From NCBI GenBank assembly GCA_030042765.1, contig JASHZA010000125.1:1-7545 (forward strand): a stretch of 7,545 nucleotides of DNA. Reading direction: 5' to 3'. A program made the translations under genes and the position numbers. This DNA comes from Candidatus Binataceae bacterium. Its GTDB lineage: Bacteria; Desulfobacterota; Binatia; Binatales; Binataceae. Shown in pieces: positions 1 through 6,744 of the stretch (its first letter is position 1; each line of letters starts with the position of its first letter). The notes beneath the pieces were generated by a model. It was not told the DNA's origin. It worked only from the letters and a program-made list of their open reading frames with translations, and ran no database searches.

Positions 1-738
1 CGAGTGCTCGCGTTGGTGCGGCCGCCGGTGGGCGGGGTGAGATCGGGGTTGCGCGAAGCCGAGCGGCGAGTCGCGCCGCGATCGCCGGCGCTGTCGGCGG
101 CGCTCGACCTCGCATGGAGCCGTGGAGCAGTGATCACTCCGCAAGCGGTATGGAGCAGCGACCCGGTGGCGGATATCCTGCGCACCGCCAGCGAGCCGCA
201 TATCGGATGGATCCTGCTGGGACCGCATCGGGCGGTGTTCGGGCGCGATTTCCGAGGCGGCGTGGTGCGCGAGGTGATGGACAAGGCGCGCGAACTGGCG
301 GTCAAGATCGGGGTGGTGATACAGGGCGGCGACAGTCCCATCGACCGGGTCTTCGCGATCGCGGACGACAGTTCGGACGGGCGGGCGGCGATCGAACTGG
401 GGGCGCGGATCGCGCAGCAGAGGGATTGCGGCCTTCACGCGCTGCTGGTGGTGAAGGGCGAGGGCGAGACGCCGGCCCAAATGACCCGCACGTTGGGCGA
501 GGCGGCGAAACTGGTCGGGCGCCGGCTGCATACCGATACGATCGAGAAGCTCGATCTGAATCAGATTGCGAGCTGGACCGAAGGCGGACTGGTGACGGTC
601 GGGGCAAAGCTCGCGGATCTCGTCGAGTTGCCGCGCAGCCTGGCCGGAGGCGGACGATCCCTGGTGCTGGCGCAGGGCGCGACGGTGGAAGCGGCCGCGG
701 CGGAAGCGTCGAATGCGGCGCGGGTCACGGGGTCGTGA
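1..738 (+). CDS. Universal-stress-protein-like tandem domain protein, C-terminal part (5' end outside window)
   Basis: The frame is open from the first base and stops at TGA 736-738, so this is the 3' part of a longer gene; the GTG at position 4 is unlikely to be the start. About 245 residues are visible and fall into two Usp-like halves. The first runs to about residue 105 and contains 'GWILLGPHRAVFGRDF' followed by a helix and a 'VGVVIQGG'-like strand, matching the glycine-rich end of a Usp fold. The second begins at 'RVFAIADDSSDGRAA' and has the strand-helix-strand pattern again ('ALLVVKG'). No membrane segment is visible in this portion. Tandem Usp halves of this kind occur as cytosolic tails of CPA-type cation:proton antiporters, so a transporter N-terminus may lie upstream; that is inference. 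Base composition looks more G+C-rich than in uppP next to it. The fold is fairly likely, the full-length function is not determined. Confidence 0.6.
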   Translation, partial: RVLALVRPPVGGVRSGLREAERRVAPRSPALSAALDLAWSRGAVITPQAVWSSDPVADILRTASEPHIGWILLGPHRAVFGRDFRGGVVREVMDKARELAVKIGVVIQGGDSPIDRVFAIADDSSDGRAAIELGARIAQQRDCGLHALLVVKGEGETPAQMTRTLGEAAKLVGRRLHTDTIEKLDLNQIASWTEGGLVTVGAKLADLVELPRSLAGGGRSLVLAQGATVEAAAAEASNAARVTGS

Positions 739-884
739 GGCGCGGGGTCGCGTCTTGACGGCGGACCGGCGAATGAACGCGCTTTTCACGGGCTATTCTC
801 TCTTGCCCAATAACCTTTGAACCACGGCTTACACTTCAGGACTGTCTATCTCTCCTGGCAGGCAGTCAGACAAAATCGAGGCAC

Positions 885-1742
885 ATGCTCTCCTTCGGTC
901 AAGCGATTATTCTGGGAATTCTGCAGGGTATTTCAGAGCTGTTTCCGATTTCCAGCCTCGGCCACAGCATCATTTTGCCGGGACTGCTGGGTTGGTCGAT
1001 CAATCGGAATGCGAACGCTTTTCTCACTTTCCTGGTTGCTACTCACTTTGCAACGGCGATCGTTCTTTTCTTTTTCTACTGGAACGACTGGGTGCGAATT
1101 ATCACCGGCACCCTGAGATCGATCTTGCGGAGAAGCGTGGCGGAGGATCCCGACGCGATGCTGGGGTGGCTGCTGGTGATTGGCACCATTCCGGCCGGGA
1201 TGATCGGAATTCTATTTCAAAAGCGCCTGCAGGAGCTTTTCATTTCGCCCTCATACGTCGCTTCCTTCCTCGCGTTGAACGGAGTGCTGCTTTACGTCGC
1301 GGAACTCCTGCGAACATCGGCGAAGCTCCCGGACAGCGTTGGCGACGCCGACCAGCGCATCGCCGCCGAGGTTTCGTGGTGGCAGTCGGCGCGAGTCGGC
1401 ATCATGCAGGTTCTCGCGCTGATCCCCGGATTCTCACGGACGGGATCGACGATTGCGGGGGGACTCGTGGTCGGATTGGCGCACGAGGATGCACTGCGAT
1501 TTTCTTTCCTGTTGGCAACTCCGATAATCGGGGCGGCTGCCGCGCTCAAACTGCCGGCGCTGTTCGTATCGAAGGATAAGGCGGCGATCGAAGCGGCATT
1601 GATCGGCGCCGCCTGCGCCGCAATCGCCGCATATTTTTCGGTGAGATTCCTGACCAGGTATTTCAAGACGAGAACGCTCACGCCCTTCGCGATATATTGC
1701 CTGCTCGCCGGTATCGTGAGCTTGACGCTCATGCACCGGTAA
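885..1742 (+). CDS. uppP: Undecaprenyl-diphosphatase (UppP/BacA family)
   Basis: A 285-residue polytopic membrane protein, close to the usual family length. UppP dephosphorylates undecaprenyl diphosphate at the membrane to recycle the lipid carrier for peptidoglycan and other envelope polymers; overexpression gives bacitracin resistance. The first signature is 'GILQGISELFPISSLGH' (residues 11-27): Q14 and E18 form the (E/Q)xxxE motif and H27 is the conserved histidine. The second, 'PGFSRTGSTIAGG', carries the conserved arginine R185. Hydrophobic segments are obvious, for example at residues 45-66, and the C-terminal third is largely membrane-spanning. The ATG at 885 is preceded by a modest GAGG (about 878-881) and starts exactly where family members do. 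Departures from the commonest form are Q for the first glutamate, L25 where T is usual before GH, and T186 where S is usual. The downstream tRNA-like fragment and gnd stump are not part of this gene. The family call is firm; assay would be needed to show it is the main housekeeping copy. Confidence 0.94.
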   Translation: MLSFGQAIILGILQGISELFPISSLGHSIILPGLLGWSINRNANAFLTFLVATHFATAIVLFFFYWNDWVRIITGTLRSILRRSVAEDPDAMLGWLLVIGTIPAGMIGILFQKRLQELFISPSYVASFLALNGVLLYVAELLRTSAKLPDSVGDADQRIAAEVSWWQSARVGIMQVLALIPGFSRTGSTIAGGLVVGLAHEDALRFSFLLATPIIGAAAALKLPALFVSKDKAAIEAALIGAACAAIAAYFSVRFLTRYFKTRTLTPFAIYCLLAGIVSLTLMHR

Positions 1743-1785
1743 GGCGGCAGGTGGCGCGCACGGCGTTCGGCCGCCCCAACGGACC

Positions 1786-1826
1786 GCGGGCGATCGGAGT
1801 CGAACCGACAACATCCAGCTTGAGAA
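1786..1826 (-). repeat. Degenerate tRNA-Gly-like 3'-half fragment, left copy
   Basis: Read on the minus strand this resembles a tRNA from the anticodon loop to the acceptor end. It has a TTCTCAA loop, a GCTGG-type stem strand, then a T-arm GTCGG-TTCGACT-CCGAT whose stem pairs fully (one G-U), then the acceptor 3' strand CGCCCGC. The next bases are GGTC rather than TCCA, so no CCA end is encoded. Bases 5' of the loop do not form an anticodon stem, and there is no D-arm or matching acceptor 5' strand, so it is not a functional tRNA gene. It matches the right copy (6469-6509) at 34 of 41 positions, all seven differences being transitions. The best guess for its parent is tRNA-Gly(CCC), whose 3' half has this arrangement. 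The anticodon-loop side faces the gnd stump that begins about 38 nt away. Confidence 0.6.
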
Positions 1827-1872
1827 TCCGCCGAAGACTCAATCGGGCTGACCGTGGTGCGCGAGAATCCGC
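1822..1872 (+). repeat. 10-bp direct repeat spanning the junction between tRNA-like fragment and gnd stump
   Basis: GAGAATCCGC occurs at 1822-1831 and again, identically, at 1863-1872, with 31 nt between. The first copy overlaps the anticodon-loop end of the tRNA-like fragment. The second forms the first recognisable codons of the gnd stump. Such a pair at a breakpoint could be microhomology or a small duplication from the event that truncated gnd. A 10-bp repeat over 50 nt could also be chance. Confidence 0.5.
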
Positions 1873-1962
1873 TTCAATGAGGAATACGCCGACCGCCTGT
1901 TGTCGGCGATGAGTTACCAATTCGGCGGCCACCTGGAAAAAGCAAACCCTGGAGGACGTTGA
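1864..1962 (+). pseudogene. C-terminal stump of 6-phosphogluconate dehydrogenase (gnd remnant)
   Basis: In the frame ending at TGA 1960-1962 the DNA encodes about 32 residues including 'RFNEEYADRLLSAMSYQFGG' followed by HLEK. This matches the well-known extreme C-terminus of decarboxylating 6-phosphogluconate dehydrogenase, where an arginine-phenylalanine pair is followed by an 'LLSAMR..FGGH.EK'-type tail. The frame is closed upstream by TGA at 1849-1851 and no NADP-binding or substrate-binding portion is present, so the enzyme is not made from here. The stop overlaps the zwf start as TGATG, and the zwf ribosome binding site lies within these last codons, as expected for a formerly intact, translationally coupled gnd-zwf pair. 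Just upstream is the tRNA-like fragment. I recognise the homology by motif only; an alternative is a chance open stretch, which the strong tail match and junction with zwf make unlikely. Confidence 0.72.
1951..1956 (+). promoter_or_regulatory. Ribosome binding site deciding the zwf start
   Basis: GGAGGA lies five bases before the ATG at 1962 and inside the final codons of the gnd stump. A TTG at 1959-1961 is in frame but only two bases from this site, too close, so ATG 1962 is the chosen start. Confidence 0.8.
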
Positions 1963-3347
1963 TGCCAACCTTTCAATCTGACGCGCTGGTTTTTTTCGGC
2001 GCCACCGGCGATCTCGCCTACAAGCAGATTTTCCCGTCCATCCAGGGCCTGATCCGCGATGAAGGCCTGAGCATACCGATCATCGGCGTGGCCAAATCGG
2101 GCTGGTCGCTCGACCAGCTTCGTGCTCGCGCGAAGGACAGCCTGGAGAAGCATGGGGGCATTGATCAGAACGCATTCAAGAAGCTGACCGAACTCCTGCG
2201 GTATGTAGACGGTGATTACGCCGACGCCACCACGTTCACCAACATCCGCAAGGAGCTGGGTTCCGCCAAACAACCGACGCATTACCTGGCTATCCCTCCC
2301 ATTTTGTTTGGTACCGTGGCGAAAGGGTTGGCGCGATCGGGATGCGGCGACAATGCCCGAGTGGTGGTTGAGAAGCCGTTTGGTCACGACCTCGCGTCCG
2401 CACGGGAATTGAATCGGACTTTGCACCAGTACTTTCCGGAGGACAGGATCTTTCGCATCGATCATTACCTCGGCAAGGAACCTGTGCAGAATATCCTGTA
2501 TACGCGGTTCGCAAATCCGATATTCGAGCCGATCTGGAACCGCAATTACGTCCGCAGCATCCAAATCACGATGGCGGAGAAATTCGGCGTGCAGGATCGC
2601 GGGCGCTTTTACGACGAAACCGGGGCATTGCGCGACGTTGTTCAGAATCACATGCTGCAGGTGCTTTCAAACCTCGCGATGGATCCGCCCACCGGTGAAG
2701 ACCACGAAGCGGTGCGCGATGAGAAAGCCGGTCTGCTGAAGGCCATTCATTCCCTCACGCCCGATTGTGTGGTCCGCGGACAGTACAACGGCTATCGTTC
2801 CGTGCCGGGCGTCGCCGCGGATTCCACAGTTGAGACCTTCATTGCCGTCAAGCTCTTTATCGATACCTGGCGGTGGGCGGACGTGCCGATTTTCATCCGA
2901 GCCGGAAAGGAGTTGCCGGTTACCGCCACCGAGATCGTGGTCGAGTTCAAGCGTCCGCCGCGCGAGACCTTCGGAGAACTTGTGCCCGGGACATCCGCAC
3001 GTATGCGGCTTCGCGTTAGCCCCGACATCAGTATCGCGCTGGGTGTACGCGTCAAGGTGCCGGGCGAGCGGATGGTGGGCAGTGACGTCGAGCTCATGCT
3101 GCAACGCCAGGCCGCGGCAGACGAACCTCCGTATCAAAGGTTGTTGGGCGATGCGATGCGTGGAATCGGTGAGCTCTTCGCGCGCCAGGATTCGGTCGAA
3201 GCACAGTGGCGCATTGTCGAACCGATCCTGGGCAACGTTACTCCGGTTTACACTTATCAGCCGGGTACCTGGGGACCTGATGAAGCCCAGCAACTAATCG
3301 GCACCTATGGGCCTTGGGTAGACCCCCAGGTGTTGCGAGAAAAATGA
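1962..3347 (+). CDS. zwf: Glucose-6-phosphate 1-dehydrogenase
   Basis: A 461-residue cytosolic enzyme that oxidises glucose-6-phosphate to 6-phosphoglucono-1,5-lactone, the entry step to the oxidative pentose phosphate and Entner-Doudoroff routes. The N-terminal dinucleotide-binding motif 'FFGATGDLAYKQ' is at residues 11-22. 'VVVEKPFGHD' at 134-143 holds the conserved lysine K138. The signature 'RIDHYLGKE' is at 165-173 with substrate-binding H168 and K172. The catalytic histidine is H230 in 'QNHMLQ'; its distance of 62 residues from H168 equals that in the Leuconostoc enzyme. The C-terminal beta+alpha domain includes 'FIRAGKELP' and ends in 'YTYQPGTWGPDEA', as in intact family members. Length is slightly under the E. 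coli enzyme but nothing is missing. The start overlaps the gnd-stump stop by one base, and its own stop overlaps the ATG of the HAD remnant (ATGA). The cofactor, NADP or NAD, cannot be told by eye. Confidence 0.97.
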   Translation: MPTFQSDALVFFGATGDLAYKQIFPSIQGLIRDEGLSIPIIGVAKSGWSLDQLRARAKDSLEKHGGIDQNAFKKLTELLRYVDGDYADATTFTNIRKELGSAKQPTHYLAIPPILFGTVAKGLARSGCGDNARVVVEKPFGHDLASARELNRTLHQYFPEDRIFRIDHYLGKEPVQNILYTRFANPIFEPIWNRNYVRSIQITMAEKFGVQDRGRFYDETGALRDVVQNHMLQVLSNLAMDPPTGEDHEAVRDEKAGLLKAIHSLTPDCVVRGQYNGYRSVPGVAADSTVETFIAVKLFIDTWRWADVPIFIRAGKELPVTATEIVVEFKRPPRETFGELVPGTSARMRLRVSPDISIALGVRVKVPGERMVGSDVELMLQRQAAADEPPYQRLLGDAMRGIGELFARQDSVEAQWRIVEPILGNVTPVYTYQPGTWGPDEAQQLIGTYGPWVDPQVLREK

Positions 3348-3558
3348 TCGATGCAGCCGAGAAGAGTTAAGTTTGTTTTTCGACGTTGATAGCACCCTGA
3401 TCAACAACGACCGTATTCAGGCTGAACTTGAGTACGCATATGGACAGGGAGTACGGTCGGGCGACAAGATCCTCGCGGAGTATTCCGCCGCCGATATAAG
3501 CCTTTCTCATATCGGCGATTTTCTGAATGACAAACAGTTTGCCTTTCTCGGGGTATAG
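3344..3558 (+). pseudogene. Frameshifted, internally deleted HAD-family hydrolase remnant
   Basis: An ATG at 3344 overlaps the zwf stop as ATGA, a normal coupling arrangement, but its frame reads only eight codons (MIDAAEKS) to TAA 3368-3370. In another frame the DNA continues as 'LFFDVDSTLINNDRIQAELE', a HAD motif I (DxDxT: D at 3382, D at 3388, T at 3394) in its usual N-terminal setting. Loss of one base near 3365-3372 would explain the split. The frame ends at TAG 3556-3558 after only about 60 residues, whereas HAD phosphatases have about 200 or more; motifs II-IV and the cap are absent. The last part, 'ADISLSHIGDFLNDKQFAFL', looks like a HAD C-terminal tail, which would mean that the middle was deleted; that is inference. 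A TTG-started 61-residue peptide from 3373 is possible but has no visible ribosome binding site. The hydrolase substrate is unknown. Confidence 0.6.
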
Positions 3559-3575
3559 AAGCCCAGGAGCTCGAA

Positions 3576-4652
3576 ATGAAAGCGACGCAGCAACTCAACG
3601 AACTCGGACAAAGTCTGTGGCTGGACAACATTACCCGGGACCTGCTTGATACGGGCACCCTCCAACGCTACATCACCGAACTCTCGGTCACCGGGCTTAC
3701 CTCCAATCCGACTATCTTCGATCACGCGATCACCCACGGCTCGTCCTACGACGCGGAAGTTCGCCGGCTTGTGGGGGCCGGCTCTTCAGGCGAAGCGCTG
3801 TTCTTCGAACTCGCAGTGCAGGATCTCTCCCGGGCGGCCGATCTTTTCGCTTCAATCCACGAGCGCACCGCAACTGTCGACGGCTGGGTCTCCCTGGAGG
3901 TTTCGCCGCTGCTGGCCTATGACACAAAAGCGACGGTGGATGAGGCAAAGAACCTGCACAAAAAAGCCAACCGCCGCAATTTGTTCATAAAGATTCCGGG
4001 CACGAAAGAGGGGTCCCCGGCAGTTGAGGAAGCGATCTTCTCGGGCGTTCCGGTAAACGTCACGCTGCTTTTTACCCGGGAGCATTACATCGCCGCCGCG
4101 GACGCTTATATGCGAGGTCTGGAAAGGCGGATCGCTGCGCAGCTCAGCCCCGACGTACGCTCGGTCGCCTCCCTCTTCATCAGCCGTTGGGACAAGGCGA
4201 CGATGGACAAGGTGCCCGCAAGGGACCGCGATCGGCTCGGGGTCGCCATCGGTCAGCAGGCTTACAAGGCATACTGCGACGTGCTCGCGTCGGATCGCTG
4301 GCAGCGGCTGGCCAACAAAGGGGCGCGCCCGCAGCGGTTGCTCTTCGCCAGCACCGGCACCAAGGATCCGAGAGCTTCCGATGTCCTTTATATAGGCGGG
4401 CTGGCCGCGCCCAACACCGTGAACACCATGCCCGAGGAAACTTTGTTGGCGTTCGCCGAGCATGGCCGGGTAGGCGGAGCGATCCCGCGCGACGGCGCGG
4501 ATTGCGAGCAGGTGCTCGCCGAGTTTGGCCGGGTAGGGATCGATGTGGCGAAGCTCGGGACCGATCTGCAAACCGAAGGCGCCAAGTCGTTCGTGGATTC
4601 CTGGCAGGACCTGTTGAAGACGATCGCAGCCAAAAGCAAAGCGTTGAAGTAA
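3576..4652 (+). CDS. tal: Transaldolase (mycobacterial-type, long form)
   Basis: A 358-residue cytosolic enzyme that moves a dihydroxyacetone unit from sedoheptulose-7-phosphate to glyceraldehyde-3-phosphate, giving fructose-6-phosphate and erythrose-4-phosphate in the non-oxidative pentose phosphate pathway. Family signatures are 'LWLDNITR' with D17, 'GLTSNPTIF' at residues 40-48 with N44, '[12 protein letters not shown]' with E108, and 'LFIKIPGT' with the Schiff-base lysine K139. Length and wording fit the mycobacterial-type transaldolase group rather than the roughly 317-residue E. coli TalB. The ATG at 3576 follows AGGAG at 3565-3569 with six bases between. It lies 17 bases after the HAD remnant and 20 bases before pgi, so tal and pgi are almost surely co-transcribed. 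The tal-pgi order recalls natural Tal-Pgi fusion proteins, but here they are separate genes in different frames. Confidence 0.96.
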   Translation: MKATQQLNELGQSLWLDNITRDLLDTGTLQRYITELSVTGLTSNPTIFDHAITHGSSYDAEVRRLVGAGSSGEALFFELAVQDLSRAADLFASIHERTATVDGWVSLEVSPLLAYDTKATVDEAKNLHKKANRRNLFIKIPGTKEGSPAVEEAIFSGVPVNVTLLFTREHYIAAADAYMRGLERRIAAQLSPDVRSVASLFISRWDKATMDKVPARDRDRLGVAIGQQAYKAYCDVLASDRWQRLANKGARPQRLLFASTGTKDPRASDVLYIGGLAAPNTVNTMPEETLLAFAEHGRVGGAIPRDGADCEQVLAEFGRVGIDVAKLGTDLQTEGAKSFVDSWQDLLKTIAAKSKALK

Positions 4653-4658
4653 TCAGTT

Positions 4659-4665
4659 CGGAGGA
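4659..4665 (+). promoter_or_regulatory. Ribosome binding site deciding the pgi start
   Basis: CGGAGGA ends seven bases before ATG 4673. The pgi frame is open for another 162 codons upstream, back into tal, but that part is a shadow of tal in another frame; this site and the family N-terminus fix the start at 4673. Confidence 0.85.
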
Positions 4666-4672
4666 TCGATCA

Positions 4673-6325
4673 ATGGCTGAAGCACTGCGGCTCACGGAAA
4701 CGCCCGCCTGGCGGGCCCTGCAAGGGCATTACGAAAAGATCAAGGATGTGCATCTGCGGCAATTGTTCGCCGATGATCCGAAGCGCGGCGAACGTCTGAC
4801 TGCTGAAGGTGCGGGTTTGTACCTAGACTATTCCAAGAACCGCATTACCGACGAAACCATCCGCTTGCTCATACAACTCGCCGCGGAACGCGGGGTCGCT
4901 CAGCGGCGGGACGCGATGTTCGCGGGCGAAAAGATCAACTCAACGGAAAAGCGGGCGGTGCTTCACGTCGCCTTACGCGCGCCGCAGGGGACGCAAATCA
5001 AGGTTGACGGCGTCGACGTGGTGCCCGAAGTGCACGCTGTGTTGCAAAAAATGGCGGCCTTCTCCGATCGGGTGCTGACCGGGCAATGGAATGGCCACAC
5101 CGGTAAACGCATCAAAAACGTCATCAATGTCGGGATCGGGGGTTCCTATCTTGGCCCCGAAATGGCTTATGCGGCGCTGCGCACGTTCAGCGACCCCGCG
5201 ATGAACTTTCGGTTCGTGGCGAATATCGATGGCGCCGCCTTCGTCGAGGCGACCGCCGATCTCGATCCCGCCGAGACGCTTTTCATCCTCTCCTCCAAAA
5301 CGTTCACCACGCTTGAAACAATGACCAATGCGGCCACGGCCCGCAAATGGATTGTGTCGGCGCTCAAGAGCGACGCCGCGGTGGCGAAACACTTCGTGGC
5401 CGTTTCGACCAACGCGGCCGAGGTGGCCAAGTTCGGAATCGACACTGCCAACATGTTCGGCTTTTGGGACTGGGTGGGCGGCCGCTATTCAATGGACTCG
5501 GCGATCGGCCTATCGACCATGATCGCGATCGGACCAAAGAATTTCGAAAAGATGTTAGCCGGCTTCCGCGCCATGGACGAACATTTCCGCATCGCTCCGC
5601 CGGAGCGCAATCTGCCGATGCTGATGGGTCTGTTAAGCATCTGGTATAACAACTTCTTCGGCGCGCAGACCGTGGGTATCATGCCGTACGCGAACCGCTT
5701 GCGGCGTTTTCCCGCTTACCTCCAGCAACTGCAAATGGAGAGCAATGGTAAGCATGTGGATCTGGAAGGACGTCCGGTAACTTATCAGACCGGGCCGATC
5801 ATCTGGGGCGAGCCGGGCACCGACGGACAACATTCCTTCTATCAACTAATCCATCAGGGAACGAAGCTGATCCCCTGCGATTTGATCGGCTTTTGCCAAC
5901 CGCTCAGCGAATTCGCCGGGCATCATGATCTCCTGATGTCAAACGTGTTCGCACAGGCCGAGGCACTGGCCTTCGGCAAGGCCGCCGCCGAACTTAAAGA
6001 AGAAGGTTCCCCCGATTTCCAGATCCCGTTTCGCGTCTGCGAGGGCAACCGGCCAACCAATGTAATCCTGGCCGAGTCGCTGACGCCCAAGGCGTTGGGT
6101 ACTCTTGTCGCGCTTTATGAACACAGCGTCTTCACCCAAGGCGCGGTGTGGAATATCGACTCCTTCGACCAATGGGGCGTCGAACTCGGAAAAATCCTTG
6201 CCAGGCGAATCATTCCCGAACTGGAAAGCCGCACGGAGACTGAGCTTAATCACGATAGTTCCACCAACGCCCTGATTCGGCGCTATCGAAATTCACGCGG
6301 ACGCAAAGTTCTCGAGAATAGCTGA
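4673..6325 (+). CDS. pgi: Glucose-6-phosphate isomerase
   Basis: A 550-residue cytosolic enzyme interconverting glucose-6-phosphate and fructose-6-phosphate, linking zwf and tal products to glycolysis and gluconeogenesis. Length equals E. coli Pgi (549). Both classical signatures are present: '[15 protein letters not shown]' in the middle and '[10 protein letters not shown]' near the C-terminus. Expected catalytic residues are E356 in 'QMESNGK', H387 in '[12 protein letters not shown]' and K507 in 'GVELGK'. Phosphate-binding segments '[11 protein letters not shown]' and '[10 protein letters not shown]' are intact, as is '[14 protein letters not shown]'. Transcription continues from tal with a 20-nt gap and a strong ribosome binding site. 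No obvious terminator follows directly; the next gene is convergent, about 420 nt away. Nothing in the protein looks degenerate, unlike the gnd and HAD remnants in the same cluster. Confidence 0.98.
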   Translation: MAEALRLTETPAWRALQGHYEKIKDVHLRQLFADDPKRGERLTAEGAGLYLDYSKNRITDETIRLLIQLAAERGVAQRRDAMFAGEKINSTEKRAVLHVALRAPQGTQIKVDGVDVVPEVHAVLQKMAAFSDRVLTGQWNGHTGKRIKNVINVGIGGSYLGPEMAYAALRTFSDPAMNFRFVANIDGAAFVEATADLDPAETLFILSSKTFTTLETMTNAATARKWIVSALKSDAAVAKHFVAVSTNAAEVAKFGIDTANMFGFWDWVGGRYSMDSAIGLSTMIAIGPKNFEKMLAGFRAMDEHFRIAPPERNLPMLMGLLSIWYNNFFGAQTVGIMPYANRLRRFPAYLQQLQMESNGKHVDLEGRPVTYQTGPIIWGEPGTDGQHSFYQLIHQGTKLIPCDLIGFCQPLSEFAGHHDLLMSNVFAQAEALAFGKAAAELKEEGSPDFQIPFRVCEGNRPTNVILAESLTPKALGTLVALYEHSVFTQGAVWNIDSFDQWGVELGKILARRIIPELESRTETELNHDSSTNALIRRYRNSRGRKVLENS

Positions 6326-6464
6326 AGAATTCGGGCTGGGGCGTTCGGCGGCATGCTTTCTGGATTCAATGGCGACGATGCAGCTGTCTGCGATGGGTTA
6401 CGGACTGCATTAGGAATACGAGATGTTCAAGCGGTCTAAACTCGCAGGGCCCCTTGGGAGAGGA

Positions 6465-6509
6465 TGGAGCGGGCGACCGAGGTCGAACCGGCGACGTCCA
6501 GCTTGGGAA
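6465..6509 (-). repeat. Degenerate tRNA-Gly(CCC)-like 3'-half fragment, right copy
   Basis: On the minus strand it reads as the loop TTCCCAA (anticodon CCC), the 3' anticodon-stem strand GCTGG, a T-arm GCCGG-TTCGACC-TCGGT that pairs fully with two G-U pairs, the acceptor 3' strand CGCCCGC, then T and CCA. This is the expected 3' half of tRNA-Gly(CCC). Upstream of the loop (plus-strand 6510 onward) the bases cannot form the anticodon stem and no D-arm or acceptor 5' strand is convincing, though a faint resemblance (GCTCA...GGCGCC) remains. It is therefore a fragment or pseudogene, not a working tRNA. It has the same orientation as the left copy at 1786-1826 and lies 140 nt beyond the pgi stop, so the two bracket the zwf-tal-pgi block. 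Confidence 0.65.
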
Positions 6510-6539
6510 GGGCGCCGACGAGGGTGAGCCAGGGAAGCC

Positions 6540-6557
6540 CGAGGATGAAAATCCTTG
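6540..6557 (+). other. Small hairpin with GAAA tetraloop
   Basis: CGAGGAT and ATCCTTG pair over seven positions (one G-U) around a GAAA loop. The plus-strand transcript reaches a T-rich stretch only about 13 bases later (after 6567), so it is at best a weak terminator for pgi read-through. A chance hairpin is possible. Confidence 0.3.
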
Positions 6558-6744
6558 AGCTACGCGGCTTTTCTAATTTTCGACTTCCCGCCTCTACCCC
6601 CGAATTTCGCCACTCTCCCGGCAAGTTTGACAGAAAATTGCCAGAAAGTCTTCGGCGCCCGACGTCCAGCTTCGTGGGTTGTACGTCATTCGCCCATTTT
6701 ACGCTCGGAGCCTCGCTTAGCTGCAAAGATCAATCGCGGCCCGT

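Larger units (their letters stand above)
6326..6744. other. 419-nt convergent intergenic region
   Basis: No gene is supported here. Open frames on both strands across 6436-6817 are short, unrelated to any family I know and include the spurious peptides typical of tRNA 3' halves (for example 'PKLDVAGSTSVARSIL' on the minus strand). Contents are the right tRNA-like fragment (6465-6509), a small GNRA hairpin (6540-6557), a 13-nt repeat of part of the tRNA-like fragment (6660-6672) and a T-rich stretch near 6570-6580. A 28-codon frame at 6353-6439 has no ribosome binding site and no recognisable product. A terminator for pgi or for the opposing ABM gene would be expected here, but no strong hairpin with a T-run is evident. 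Confidence 0.6.

Noticed and set aside
114..758. Alternative plus-strand frame over the Usp-like region
   Set aside because: It gives an Arg/Gly-rich peptide without secondary-structure pattern; the Usp frame is clearly the coding one.
817..849. Sigma70-like promoter before uppP (TTGAAC at 817-822)
   Set aside because: No acceptable -10 hexamer lies at 16-18 bp; the best candidate, TCTATC at 844-849, is 21 bp away, so I do not call it.
1697..1912. Open frame across the end of uppP and the intergenic region
   Set aside because: It has no ribosome binding site, overlaps the uppP 3' end out of frame, and includes the tRNA-artefact peptide 'GVEPTTSSL'.
1959..1961. TTG as the zwf start
   Set aside because: It is only two bases from the GGAGGA site; the adjacent ATG at 1962 has usual spacing and matches family N-termini.
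1914..2651. 245-codon minus-strand open frame opposite zwf
   Set aside because: zwf on the plus strand has all catalytic motifs; the antisense frame has no recognisable domain.
4187..4672. Open frame continuous with pgi, extending 162 codons upstream
   Set aside because: It overlaps tal in another frame, encodes an arginine-rich low-complexity peptide with no family match, and the pgi start at 4673 has its own strong ribosome binding site. It is not a Tal-Pgi fusion.
6465..6540. Functional tRNA-Gly gene on the minus strand
   Set aside because: Only the 3' half folds. The anticodon stem cannot pair and the D-arm and acceptor 5' strand are missing.
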